A stretch of DNA of 64,000 nt from Pseudomonas eucalypticola. Lineage in GTDB: Bacteria > Pseudomonadota > Gammaproteobacteria > Pseudomonadales > Pseudomonadaceae. The translations under genes and the position numbers were made by a program. Under the pieces are notes generated by a model, which ran no database searches, was not told the origin of the DNA, and worked only from the letters and a program-made list of their open reading frames with translations. This document shows, one piece after another, positions 1-8,054 of the stretch. Each line of letters opens with the position of its first letter. Position 1 is the first letter of the stretch. The stretch is from the NCBI RefSeq assembly GCF_013374995.1, contig NZ_CP056030.1:1954501-2018500 (forward strand), given 5' to 3'.

Positions 1-3
1 AAG

Positions 4-19
4 CTGTATAAAGATACAG
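4..19. promoter_or_regulatory. LexA (SOS) box
   Basis: CTGTATAAAGATACAG matches the gamma-proteobacterial LexA consensus CTG-N10-CAG with an AT-rich centre. It lies about 70 bp before the GTG of the first gene, and its TATAAA core could overlap a -10 element. LexA repression and induction by DNA damage are therefore expected for the gene at 89, though the sequence left of the window is not visible and a leftward target is possible. Confidence 0.75.
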
Positions 20-88
20 TATTGCGCAAGTGCGAGGTACCTCGGTACCCATGCCTGCCTTGCGCGCCGAAGCCAGAGGATTGCCCGC

Positions 89-403
89 GTGGTCAACGTC
101 GAACAACTGAAATACAGCGTCAACCGCATGAACCCCGACGTGGTCAGCGAAGCGGTACTTGAGCTGCGCCTGGATGGCCTGGTGACCGAGGGCAAGACCC
201 CGTTCAACAAGCTGCATTTCAACACCTGTTTCGCCGAAATCGAAGCCCTGTTCCAGCGTGCTGGCTACCATCGCCCGTTGGATGTGGTCGGCTACGAGGG
301 CTTGCTTTACGCCTTGTACGACCCCACCCGCTGGGAGGCCGTCCAGGTGCTGCGCTGGCTCAAGGAGTTCACCGATGCGGCGCGTGTGGCCCAGGCCCGA
401 TGA
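89..403 (+). CDS. conserved hypothetical protein, probably SOS-regulated
   Basis: The product is a 104-residue soluble protein that I do not recognise. It has no signal peptide, membrane segment or cysteine-rich motif beyond a single Cys. It is rich in aromatic and charged residues (KLHFNTCF near 42-49, YALYDPTRWEAVQVLRWLKEF near 76-95) and ends in an alpha-helical segment. The GTG start is preceded at 75-80 by AGAGGA with good spacing, although the frame stays open to the left edge, so a longer protein cannot be excluded. The LexA box at 4-19 suggests a DNA-damage-induced accessory protein; that role is inferred only from the operator. Confidence 0.6.
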   Translation: MVNVEQLKYSVNRMNPDVVSEAVLELRLDGLVTEGKTPFNKLHFNTCFAEIEALFQRAGYHRPLDVVGYEGLLYALYDPTRWEAVQVLRWLKEFTDAARVAQAR

Positions 404-458
404 CAGCGGGCGGGGGCTTGGGGGATAATACCAGGCTGCCTTGACCTCAGAGCCCGCC

Positions 459-1352
459 ATGCCCGACGCCCCGTTCAACCCCGCCCACCATCAGGCCAGT
501 ACGCTCAGCCTGCCATCCGGTACGTGGGCCACGGTGCTCGATTGCCTGTGTGACCACTTCAAGGCCATCGACCGTGCCCAGTGGCTCGACCGTATCGCCC
601 GCGGCCGTGTGCTGGACGCCCAGGGAAAGCCCATTGACGTCGACCTGCCCTACAAACAGGGGCTGCGCATTCACTACTTCCGCGAAGTGGCCAATGAACG
701 GCCCATCGCGGCACAGGAAAGCATCCTGCACGTCGACGAACACCTGGTGGTCGCGGACAAACCCCACTTCCTGCCGGTGACGCCTACCGGCGAGTACGTG
801 GAGCACACCTTGCTGCGCCGCCTGATTCGACGCCTGGGCAACCCGCATTTGGTACCCCTGCACCGTATCGACCGCCATACTGCCGGGTTGGTACTGTTTT
901 CCGCCAACCCGGCCAGCCGCTCGGCGTACCAGGCGCTGTTTCCCAACCGCCAGATCGACAAATGCTACGAGGCCATTGCCCCTGCGTTGCCGCACCTGAC
1001 ATTTCCCCTGGTGCACACCAGCCGCATGGTCCATGGCGAACCTTTCTTCCGCATGCAGGAAGTGGCGGGGGTCATCAACAGTGAAACCCGCGTGGAAGTG
1101 GCGCAGAAGATGGGCGACCTGTGGCGGTATCGGCTGTACCCCATCACCGGCAAGACCCACCAGTTGCGGGTGCACATGACTGCGTTGGGGGCCAGCCTGT
1201 GCAACGACCCGTTCTATCCCGAGGTTTGCGCCCAGGGGGAGGAAGATGACTACACCAAGCCACTCAAGTTGCTAGCCAAACGCCTGGCGTTCAACGACCC
1301 CTTGACTGGTGAGCCGCGCTTTTTCGAAAGCCGCTTGACCCTCGACGGTTGA
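459..1352 (+). CDS. RluA-family pseudouridine synthase
   Basis: This 297-residue enzyme should isomerise a specific uridine in RNA to pseudouridine in the cytoplasm. The family signature HRIDRHTAGLVLF (catalytic Asp in HRxD) lies around residues 131-143, and the later segment GKTHQLRVHM near 230-240 is the other conserved family motif. The N-terminal about 90 residues resemble the S4-like/linker part of RluA proteins that act on 23S rRNA or tRNA. ATG at 459 was chosen over an in-frame TTG at 441 because the family starts close to this point and no ribosome binding site precedes the TTG. Which uridine is modified cannot be told. It stands alone, followed by a 127-bp gap. Confidence 0.85.
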   Translation: MPDAPFNPAHHQASTLSLPSGTWATVLDCLCDHFKAIDRAQWLDRIARGRVLDAQGKPIDVDLPYKQGLRIHYFREVANERPIAAQESILHVDEHLVVADKPHFLPVTPTGEYVEHTLLRRLIRRLGNPHLVPLHRIDRHTAGLVLFSANPASRSAYQALFPNRQIDKCYEAIAPALPHLTFPLVHTSRMVHGEPFFRMQEVAGVINSETRVEVAQKMGDLWRYRLYPITGKTHQLRVHMTALGASLCNDPFYPEVCAQGEEDDYTKPLKLLAKRLAFNDPLTGEPRFFESRLTLDG

Positions 1353-1479
1353 TGCACCAGAAGCGCTCACATTTTCCAGTGATATGGTTATGCAATAACG
1401 ATATTTAAACTTCGGTTCTTATGCCTATAGAGTTTCGACATCACTGTCTCGTACTCAATAGCCAGAGCCGGAGCCCCGC
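1353..1479 (+). promoter_or_regulatory. AT-rich upstream region of the tauD-type operon
   Basis: This gap is strikingly AT-rich compared with its surroundings (TTATGCAATAACGATATTTA) and must carry the promoter for the dioxygenase/ABC operon. The family of such operons is normally induced by sulfate limitation through CysB-type regulators; no exact operator could be defined here. Confidence 0.4.
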
Positions 1480-2364
1480 ATGTCCGCCTTATCGTTCGCC
1501 CCCCTGCCTTCCCAGACCTTCGAAGTTCGCCCGCTGCAAGGCCTGGTGGGCGCCGAGATCGTCGGTCTGGACCTGAGCCGTCCGCTCAACGATGAAGATT
1601 TTGCCCGCATTCACCGTGCGCACCTGGATTACCACCTGGTGGTGTTCCGCGACCAGCACATTACCCCGCAGCAACAGATCGACTTCAGCCGCCGTTTTGG
1701 CGTGCTGCAGATCCATGTGCTCAAGCAATTCCTGCTGGCCGGCCACCCGGAAATCCTGATCGTCTCCAACATCGTCGAGAACGGCCAGCCGGTCGGGCTG
1801 GGTGACGCTGGCAAGTATTGGCATTCGGACCTTTCCTATAAGGAACTGCCAAGCCTGGGTTCGATGCTCTACGCCCAGGAACTGCCCAGCGAAGGTGGAG
1901 ACACCCTGTTTGCCGACATGCACCGCGCCTGGGACACGCTGCCGCAGCACCTGCAGGACGCCGTGGAAGGCAAACTGGCGGTGCATTCCTACACCGCTCG
2001 CTACAGCGAGGGCAAGAATGCCGCCAACTGGCGCCCCACCCTGACGGCGGAGCAACTGGCCCAGGTCGTGACCGTCAGCCACCCGGTGGTGCGTACGCAC
2101 CCGGAAAACGGCCGCAAGGCGTTGTTCGTCAGCGAGGGGTTCACCACCCATATCGTTGGCCTGCCGGAAGACGAAAGCCGCGACATCCTCGACCAGTTGT
2201 ACGCGCACAGCGTGCGCCCGGAGAACGTCTACCGCCACCAGTGGCAGCCCCACGACATGGTGTTCTGGGACAACCGTTCGCTGATCCACCTGGCCGCTGG
2301 CACGCCCGAGCACCTGCGTCGCAAGCTGTACCGCACCACCATCCAGGGCGATGCGCCGTTCTGA
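1480..2364 (+). CDS. TauD/TfdA-family Fe(II)/2-oxoglutarate dioxygenase
   Basis: This 294-residue non-haem iron dioxygenase couples 2-oxoglutarate decarboxylation to hydroxylation of a substrate, in this family usually a sulfonate, sulfate ester or related organic acid. The iron-binding facial triad is visible: His and Asp in WHSDLSY (about residues 112-118) and the distal His in SLIHLAAGT near 268, followed by the 2-oxoglutarate-binding Arg in HLRRKLYRTT. The gene heads an operon with a three-component importer, so the pair probably scavenges an organosulfur compound as sulfur source. The binding protein downstream is not clearly TauA, and no FMNH2 monooxygenase accompanies it, so I avoid the symbol tauD. 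Confidence 0.85.
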   Translation: MSALSFAPLPSQTFEVRPLQGLVGAEIVGLDLSRPLNDEDFARIHRAHLDYHLVVFRDQHITPQQQIDFSRRFGVLQIHVLKQFLLAGHPEILIVSNIVENGQPVGLGDAGKYWHSDLSYKELPSLGSMLYAQELPSEGGDTLFADMHRAWDTLPQHLQDAVEGKLAVHSYTARYSEGKNAANWRPTLTAEQLAQVVTVSHPVVRTHPENGRKALFVSEGFTTHIVGLPEDESRDILDQLYAHSVRPENVYRHQWQPHDMVFWDNRSLIHLAAGTPEHLRRKLYRTTIQGDAPF

Positions 2365-2377
2365 ATCAGGAGTCACC

Positions 2378-3256
2378 ATGAACGCTGTACTGCAAGGCCA
2401 CACGGCCAGCGATGTGTTACCTGCGCAGCCAGGCCATCAGGTGACCCCTGAAGCCCTGCTGCAAGTGAGCAACGTCAGTCTCGAATATCGCACTCCTGAG
2501 CGCGTGGTGCGGGCCACCCATCAGGTCAGCTTCGAAGTGGACCGCAGTGACCGCTTCGTGCTGCTGGGCCCCTCGGGCTGCGGCAAGTCAACCCTGCTCA
2601 AGGCCGTCGCCGGCTTCATCAAGCCCAGCGAGGGCGAAATCCGCCTGGGCGGCGATATCGTCACTGAACCAGGGCCTGACCGCATCGTGGTGTTCCAGGA
2701 ATTCGACCAGTTGCCGGCGTGGAAGACCGTGCTGGAAAACGTCATGTTCCCGCTGCTGGCCTCCCGTACGCTCAAGCGTCGCGAAGCCGAAGAGCGTGCA
2801 CGCCACTACCTGGAAAAGGTGGGCCTGAGTGCCTTTGCCAACGCCTACCCGCACACCCTGTCCGGCGGCATGAAGGCGCGCGTGGCTATTGCCCGCGCCC
2901 TGGCCATGCAGCCCAAGATCCTGTTGATGGACGAGCCCTTCGCCGCGCTTGACGCATTGACCCGGCGCAAGATGCAGGAAGAGTTGCTGGAGCTGTGGCA
3001 GGAAGTGCGTTTCACCTTGCTGTTCGTCACCCACTCCATTGAGGAGGCGCTGGTGGTGGGCAACCGCATCCTGTTGCTGTCGCCACACCCGGGCCGCGTG
3101 CGTGCCGAGATCAACAGCCACGAATACGATTTGCAGAGCCTCGGTGGCGTGGCCTTCCAGGCCAGTGCCCAGCGGATTCACCGGTTGCTGTTCGACGAAG
3201 CCCAGGGGCCGGTCGAGCAGGACCTGGGTTTCCACGATATCCGCATCGCCTACTGA
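2378..3256 (+). CDS. ABC transporter ATP-binding protein (nitrate/sulfonate/taurine type)
   Basis: This 292-residue ATPase energises import through the permease at 3272. Walker A GPSGCGKST, the Q-loop region FQEFDQLPAW, the signature LSGGMKARVAIARA and Walker B ILLMDEPFAALDA are all intact, and a switch His follows in FVTHS. The C-terminal about 40 residues extend past the core domain as in TauB/SsuB proteins. ATG at 2378 is chosen because AGGAG lies just before it; the frame also opens at 2351 inside the dioxygenase gene. Spacing of 13 bp to the dioxygenase and 15 bp to the permease supports one operon. Confidence 0.9.
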   Translation: MNAVLQGHTASDVLPAQPGHQVTPEALLQVSNVSLEYRTPERVVRATHQVSFEVDRSDRFVLLGPSGCGKSTLLKAVAGFIKPSEGEIRLGGDIVTEPGPDRIVVFQEFDQLPAWKTVLENVMFPLLASRTLKRREAEERARHYLEKVGLSAFANAYPHTLSGGMKARVAIARALAMQPKILLMDEPFAALDALTRRKMQEELLELWQEVRFTLLFVTHSIEEALVVGNRILLLSPHPGRVRAEINSHEYDLQSLGGVAFQASAQRIHRLLFDEAQGPVEQDLGFHDIRIAY

Positions 3257-3271
3257 CCCCGGAGCCTTGCC

Positions 3272-4138
3272 ATGAGCCTGCAAACGCCTGTGCGTGAAGA
3301 ATATGAAATCACGCTCGAACCTTTTACCCAGGCCGCCCTGGCCCGGGACATTTCCCTGGCCCAGCGTATCTGGCAACAGGGCTGGGTGCGCAAGACCGTG
3401 ATCCTGATCGCCCTGGCGGTGCTCTGGGAGGTTGCCGCGCGTATCCAGAACAACGACCTGCTGCTGCCCAGCTTCCTGCAGACGGCCCACGCCTTTGTCG
3501 ATGGCATCGTGACCGGTGAGCTGCTGGGCAAGGTGTGGATTTCCCTGACCGTGCTGGTCAAGGGCTACCTGATCGGTATCGTCCTGGCGTTCGGCCTGAC
3601 CACGCTGGCGGTCTCCACCCAGTTGGGGCGTGATCTGCTCAGCACCCTGACCGCCATGTTCAACCCATTGCCGGCCATCGCACTATTGCCGCTGTCGCTG
3701 CTGTGGTTCGGCCTGGGCGACAACAGCCTGATCTTCGTGCTGGTGCATTCGGTATTGTGGGCGTTGGCGCTCAATACCTATTCAGGCTTCCTGGCCGTGT
3801 CGGAAACCCAGCGCATGGCCGGGCGCAACTATGGCCTGCGCGGCTTGCGGTTCGTCTGGTACATCCTGATCCCCGCGGCGCTGCCGTCGATCCTGGCGGG
3901 CCTGAAGATTGGCTGGGCGTTCGCCTGGCGCACCCTGATCGCCGCCGAACTGGTGTTCGGTGCCTCGTCGGGCAAGGGCGGCCTGGGTTGGTACATCTTC
4001 CAGAACCGCAACGAGCTGTATACCGACAAGGTCTTCGCGGGGCTGGCGGCGGTGATCATCATCGGCTTGCTGGTGGAAAATCTGCTGTTCAACACTTTCG
4101 AGCGCCTCACCATCAAGAAATGGGGCATGCAGCGCTGA
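3272..4138 (+). CDS. ABC transporter permease (nitrate/sulfonate/taurine type)
   Basis: This 288-residue inner-membrane protein is the translocation subunit of the importer. About six hydrophobic segments follow a cytoplasmic N-terminus of some 45 residues, and the EAA-type cytoplasmic loop, which contacts the ATPase, is seen as AGRNYGLRGLRFVWYILIPAALP near residues 186-208. It belongs to the SsuC/TauC branch by length and topology. The gene sits between the ATPase and the binding protein and is co-transcribed with them; an approximately 95-bp gap follows before the binding protein. Confidence 0.88.
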   Translation: MSLQTPVREEYEITLEPFTQAALARDISLAQRIWQQGWVRKTVILIALAVLWEVAARIQNNDLLLPSFLQTAHAFVDGIVTGELLGKVWISLTVLVKGYLIGIVLAFGLTTLAVSTQLGRDLLSTLTAMFNPLPAIALLPLSLLWFGLGDNSLIFVLVHSVLWALALNTYSGFLAVSETQRMAGRNYGLRGLRFVWYILIPAALPSILAGLKIGWAFAWRTLIAAELVFGASSGKGGLGWYIFQNRNELYTDKVFAGLAAVIIIGLLVENLLFNTFERLTIKKWGMQR

Positions 4139-4232
4139 AGCGCTGCGCCATGAGCTGCACGTCAATAGCGGTAAGTGGCGTCATCGCGGTCTGTCTTTAC
4201 GTGCGGCTTGCCGCTTAAATCAAGGAACTTTC

Positions 4233-5234
4233 ATGCCAATGCTTTCCCGAATTACCCTCGCCCTGGGCCTCATGGGTGCGGTCCTCACCACCAGCGCCCA
4301 CGCCGAGGGCAAGATCAGCATCGCCCAGCAGTTCGGCATCGGTTACCTGATCCTCGACGTGGTGCGTGACCAGAAACTGATCGAGAAGCACGGCAAGGAA
4401 GAGGGCATCGACATCACCGTGGACTGGAACAGCATTTCCGGTGCCACTGCGATGAATGAAGCGCTGCTGGCCGGCGCCCTGGACGTGGTGTCGGCAGGTG
4501 TGCCGCCGATGCTGACCATCTGGGACCGCACCAAGGACCGGCAGAACGTCAAGGCCATCGCCTCCCTGGGCTCGATGCCCAATTACCTGCTGACCAACAA
4601 CCCGAACATCAAGACCCTCAAGGACTTCACGGACAAGGACCGCATTGCCGTGCCGGCCGCGGGCGTGGGCTTCCAGTCGCGCACCTTGCAGATCGAGACC
4701 GCCAAGGTCTTCGGTGACGCCGACTTCAAGCGCTTTGACAACTACTCGGTGAGCATCCCGCACCCGGACGCCACCTCGGCGCTGATCGCCGGCAGCTCGG
4801 AGATCACCGCGCACTTCTCCAGCCCGCCGTTCCAGTATCAGGAACTGGAAAACCCGAAGGTGCACGAAGTGCTCAGTTCCTACGACGTGCTGGGTGGCCA
4901 GGCGACGTTCAACGTGCTGTACACCACGCAGAAATTCCACGACGAAAACCCCAAGACCTACAAGGCGTTCTACGACGCCCTGGCCGAGGCGTCGCAGTAC
5001 ATCAAGGCGAACAAGACCGAAGCGGCCAAGACCTACATCCGCGTCGAGCAGTCGAAGTTGCCGTTGGCATTGGTTGAGAAGATCGTCAACGACCCGGAGA
5101 TCGACTTCACCATCGTGCCCCAGCGCACCGGGGTGTATGCCGAGAAGCTGAATGAGCTGGGCGTGTTGAAGAACAAGGCGGGTAGCTGGAAGGACTTCTT
5201 CTTCGAAGAAGCCCATGGTGGGGCAGGGAGCTGA
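4233..5234 (+). CDS. ABC transporter substrate-binding protein (SsuA/THI5-like)
   Basis: This 333-residue periplasmic receptor starts with a Sec signal peptide that should be cut after TTSAHA (about residue 24). The mature part has the two-lobe pattern of the NMT1/THI5/SsuA family: an early SIAQQFGIGYLILD strand, GALDVVSAGVPPMLT near 90 and an Asp/Ser-rich binding region further on. It delivers the ligand to the permease at 3272. Together with the dioxygenase at 1480 the ligand is probably an organosulfur acid, but aliphatic sulfonate, sulfate ester and unrelated small acids cannot be separated by eye. The long gap after it ends the operon. Confidence 0.87.
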   Translation: MPMLSRITLALGLMGAVLTTSAHAEGKISIAQQFGIGYLILDVVRDQKLIEKHGKEEGIDITVDWNSISGATAMNEALLAGALDVVSAGVPPMLTIWDRTKDRQNVKAIASLGSMPNYLLTNNPNIKTLKDFTDKDRIAVPAAGVGFQSRTLQIETAKVFGDADFKRFDNYSVSIPHPDATSALIAGSSEITAHFSSPPFQYQELENPKVHEVLSSYDVLGGQATFNVLYTTQKFHDENPKTYKAFYDALAEASQYIKANKTEAAKTYIRVEQSKLPLALVEKIVNDPEIDFTIVPQRTGVYAEKLNELGVLKNKAGSWKDFFFEEAHGGAGS

Positions 5235-5498
5235 ATGTCGCTCCCGTGAGGCTGCATTTCAGCGGTTGAGGAAGCTCTGGCGTGGGGGTGGCCGGACGTG
5301 TCCGCTGTCTGCGGGGCACTACCGGTGCGTTTCCTGGAAGAGTGGGCCTGCCAGCGAGCACCCCACGTCTCAGAAGCTCATCGCCGTTTCCAGCTGGGAG
5401 GAAAACTGTCAGATTCGCCACTGTTGGTTTTGACAGTTGTGCATCCCCTCTGGTGCAACGTTCAATGGCATTTCACCCTTGTTTCAAGGAATGTTGCG

Positions 5499-6494
5499 AT
5501 GCCTTCTTCCCTATTTAGCGTTCCGCGCCCACTGCTGCTTGCAGCGCAGGATTCAGGTGGCTTGGTACAACCTCTGTCGAGCGAACCCATCACGCAGGCG
5601 CTGCAGCAAATGGGCGGCCCGTCCTCGGGGGTTTTTCGGGTGCACTACGATGGAGTGGTGATCGTACAACGGCAGTCCCCTTGTGTACTGCCTACCCCGC
5701 AAATTGCGGAGGCGCTATGTGGCTTGCTTGACGTAAACCTTCTTGCAGGTGATGCGCAGGTGACTGTTGCCAACTGGCCGGCAATGGCCATGGGGCAACG
5801 GGTCTGGCTGGCCGCAGTTGGTGTGACCCGCAACGGGCGCGCGTTGGTGATCCCCCTGAGTGACGGTGATCCGGTGACCGAAGCGGACATCGCCAATGGT
5901 TTCGGGCGGTCGCTCCCAAAGACCGAACTCGAGAAATTGGTTCCTTGCAGCACGCTTCGGCTCGAGATGAAAGTTAGCTTCAACCCCGAATCCTGTGTCG
6001 CCGAGCAGGAAGCGTTTCGCTTTCCCGAAGGGGCTTGCATGCTGGCCCTCTATCGCGAGCTGACAGATTTTGAAGATGGCACATTCAATGGCTGGCAGCA
6101 TGGGCCAGCAGCGTCTGAAGATCTCACCTATTTCAAAATAGGCGGTACAGATAGCGACCATTACCTGTACGTCGGTACGCCGAACCCTACGATTGCAGGC
6201 GTCATCCTGGTTAAAACGTTCAACGATCTGAAATGCGGTGCGCCTTATTGCTTCAGGCTATCGTACCGATCAACCAATAATTACACTAACACGCAGCTTT
6301 ACCTGGAGGTTCCAGAGGCGGGCGGTCGAATCGCCGAAGCATCGCCTATCACCCGCGAATGGCAAGTCCTGGAGGGAACCTTCGTGGCACCGTCGTCGTC
6401 TGTCCAATTGCATATCGGGAACGACTGCGCGGAAAGTCTGGGTAATGATTACCACATTGATGATATCGAACTCGTCTACGCAGGACAGTGTTGA
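5499..6494 (+). CDS. hypothetical protein with C-terminal carbohydrate-binding-like domain
   Basis: I do not recognise the first about 190 residues of this 331-residue protein; they have no signal peptide. The last about 145 residues look like a jelly-roll carbohydrate-binding module of the CBM4/9 type: FEDGTFNGWQHGPA near 188, a central LSYRSTNNYTNTQLYLEV strand pair and the closing YHIDDIELVY at the C-terminus. ATG 5499 has AAGGA upstream; the frame is open further left but that part reads as noise. The 3' half is clearly less GC-rich than the flanks and the gene stands alone between an ABC operon and a lipoprotein on the other strand, so recent transfer is plausible. Confidence 0.6.
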   Translation: MPSSLFSVPRPLLLAAQDSGGLVQPLSSEPITQALQQMGGPSSGVFRVHYDGVVIVQRQSPCVLPTPQIAEALCGLLDVNLLAGDAQVTVANWPAMAMGQRVWLAAVGVTRNGRALVIPLSDGDPVTEADIANGFGRSLPKTELEKLVPCSTLRLEMKVSFNPESCVAEQEAFRFPEGACMLALYRELTDFEDGTFNGWQHGPAASEDLTYFKIGGTDSDHYLYVGTPNPTIAGVILVKTFNDLKCGAPYCFRLSYRSTNNYTNTQLYLEVPEAGGRIAEASPITREWQVLEGTFVAPSSSVQLHIGNDCAESLGNDYHIDDIELVYAGQC

Positions 6495-6520
6495 AAAGAC
6501 TGGCGCGGTCTACCGGGCAA

Positions 6521-6943
6521 TCAGGGGGCTTTGTCCTGCAGGATGGCAAAGCCCTGCTTGTTTTCGCTGACGATCCGTACCCGCGCGTCCTGCCCCGCCG
6601 GGGCCTGGACCATGATCTCGCGGGACAGGCTGCCCTTGCCGCACAGGGTGTCATCGGCCTTGTCGGTGGCAATGCCGACCACGCGTTCGCCAGCCGGCAC
6701 CTTGAAGGTGGCCACCTCGCCGATGCCGATGCGCGCTGCCACGGTGCGGTCGATGAGCACCGCCACGTAGCAACCGCCACCGAGCATGCCGATATCACGG
6801 TGCACCACCAGGGTACTGCCGTTATCCACCGCCGCCTGATAGCCCAGCAAGCGCTCCTGGGGCACGGGGTCGGGATGGTCGGAACGGTAGGAGGAACAGC
6901 CACCGACCAGCAACACGCATAACGCAGTGCACATCAGGCGCAT
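6521..6943 (-). CDS. small lipoprotein
   Basis: This 140-residue precursor carries a lipoprotein signal with a lipobox-like VGGC, placing the lipidated Cys at about residue 15. The mature part is a short beta-rich domain (VDNGSTLVVHRDIG, CYVAVLIDRTVAARIGIGE, FKVPAGERVVGIAT) resembling the DUF2846-type domain in which a small cell-envelope protein carries a transthyretin-like fold. Function is unknown; it is probably anchored in the outer membrane. It lies 10 bp downstream of the gene that ends at 6954 on the same strand and may be co-transcribed with it. Confidence 0.65.
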   Translation of the reverse strand: MRLMCTALCVLLVGGCSSYRSDHPDPVPQERLLGYQAAVDNGSTLVVHRDIGMLGGGCYVAVLIDRTVAARIGIGEVATFKVPAGERVVGIATDKADDTLCGKGSLSREIMVQAPAGQDARVRIVSENKQGFAILQDKAP

Positions 6944-6953
6944 GGGCGGTCCT

Positions 6954-7175
6954 CTATTTGGTGTCCCAGGGCATCGGCTGGCCAGCGCGAACCTTGGCGC
7001 TCAACGCCTTGAGGTACTCCAGCGGCTCGCCCTCGGAATGGGCATGGGCCTGTTCGTCCACCCAGGTCATGACCTTTTGCCGGTCCAGGCTGGGGCGGGC
7101 ATGCAACATCTCCTTGATCACCCGCTCGCAGTGCTGCGAATAGGCGATAACGCTGGAAAACATCTGATGGGCCAT
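6954..7175 (-). CDS. small conserved hypothetical protein
   Basis: This 73-residue acidic/basic, mostly helical protein has no signal peptide or membrane segment. ATG at 7175 is chosen because a perfect AAGGAG lies just upstream, whereas the reading frame continues to 7268 with no such site. The composition (HCERVIKEMLHARPSLDRQKVMTWVDEQ) suggests a short helical bundle. No function can be assigned. It precedes the lipoprotein gene by 10 bp on the same strand. Confidence 0.6.
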   Translation of the reverse strand: MAHQMFSSVIAYSQHCERVIKEMLHARPSLDRQKVMTWVDEQAHAHSEGEPLEYLKALSAKVRAGQPMPWDTK

Positions 7176-7286
7176 GATCGCTCCTTGAAGAGATACGCGG
7201 GATGAGATCAAGGTAGCACTCAATGGTGACAGGTGATGGACAATTCTTCGTCGGGGGTGCCGATGCAAGCAGGACCTGGGGGCGTG

Positions 7287-7356
7287 CGCGGTGCATGCGG
7301 TATGCCGGATGCAACGCAGTGCCTGTGACGCGGCCGGGTCCGCTGCTACAAGGCGA
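7287..7356. repeat. dispersed repeat, family A (copy 1)
   Basis: The segment contains GACGCGGCCGGGTCCGCTGC at 7327, an imperfect copy of the 23-bp core found at 17726-17748 and 42686-42708 and inverted at 42520 and 42623. The flanking ACGCAGTGCCTGTGACGCGG also matches 42672-42690, so the repeat unit is about 65-70 bp. It lies between a DUF4142-like gene and the small gene at 7175. Confidence 0.7.
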
Positions 7357-7358
7357 GG

Positions 7359-7841
7359 CTACTTCTTGTAGGTTTTCTGCAAACGCGTGGCCATTTTCTC
7401 ATGGCGCTGCACGTCTTTCAGTTGCGCGGTGGCGAAGGCCTTCAGGTCCGGGTCGTCATTGCTGTTGGCCTCTGCGGTGTAAAGGTCGAGCAAATGCTGA
7501 GTGACCTTGACCTGGCCAATGGCGAAACTGGCCTCCGGGCTCTTGCCCGCCACGGCCGGGGAGGGGATGACCCGGGTCGGCGGCACTGGCACGTCGATGT
7601 CGTGCTTTTTCGCCAGTTCCGTCAGTTGCTCATTGAAGATCGTGTGGTCCTTGACCATCACGCCGACGTAGGTTTGCATGTCGGCTTGCTTGAATTTATC
7701 GCCCGCTTGCTGGACCAGTAGAATCTCAGCAGCGCCGGCGTTCAGCGCATTGGTGACAAAAGTATTGGGCGCGGCGAAGGCGGTGCCAGTGCCAGCGAGC
7801 AGCAGGGCCAGGCCGATTTTCAAGGGTGTGCGATGGTTCAT
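7359..7841 (-). CDS. DUF4142-type exported protein
   Basis: The 160-residue precursor has a clear Sec signal peptide ending near AAPN (cleavage after TAFA, about residue 23). The mature domain is all-helical and matches the ferritin-like DUF4142 pattern: NAGAAEILLVQQAG near the start, a conserved MVKDHTIFNEQL helix and the closing DVQRHEKMATRLQKTY. Such periplasmic proteins are common stress-associated proteins of unknown biochemical role. ATG 7841 was preferred to the in-frame ATG at 7871 because the signal peptide begins there. A family A repeat follows its stop codon. Confidence 0.8.
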   Translation of the reverse strand: MNHRTPLKIGLALLLAGTGTAFAAPNTFVTNALNAGAAEILLVQQAGDKFKQADMQTYVGVMVKDHTIFNEQLTELAKKHDIDVPVPPTRVIPSPAVAGKSPEASFAIGQVKVTQHLLDLYTAEANSNDDPDLKAFATAQLKDVQRHEKMATRLQKTYKK

Positions 7842-8054
7842 CAGGGCGTCTCGCGGTAGGCATGGGGGCAAATGGGCGTATGAGAATCCGTTTGCGTGCG
7901 CAGGGCAAATGAAGCTTTGCTCACCTTGCCCAGCCTAGCCCAAAAGTTTGCTGGCAAGCCAGCGCCGCCACGGCCGATGGCCGGGCCAGGGTGGACAAAG
8001 CGGGCGAGGCGGGGCAGGCTCTGGGCGAGTGATTTTCCAGTGTGGAGTGAAGCA

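Noticed and set aside
5298..5498. N-terminal extension of the gene at 5499 up to 5298
   Set aside because: No ribosome binding site at 5298; the extra residues are Cys/Trp-rich noise, while AAGGA precedes ATG 5499.
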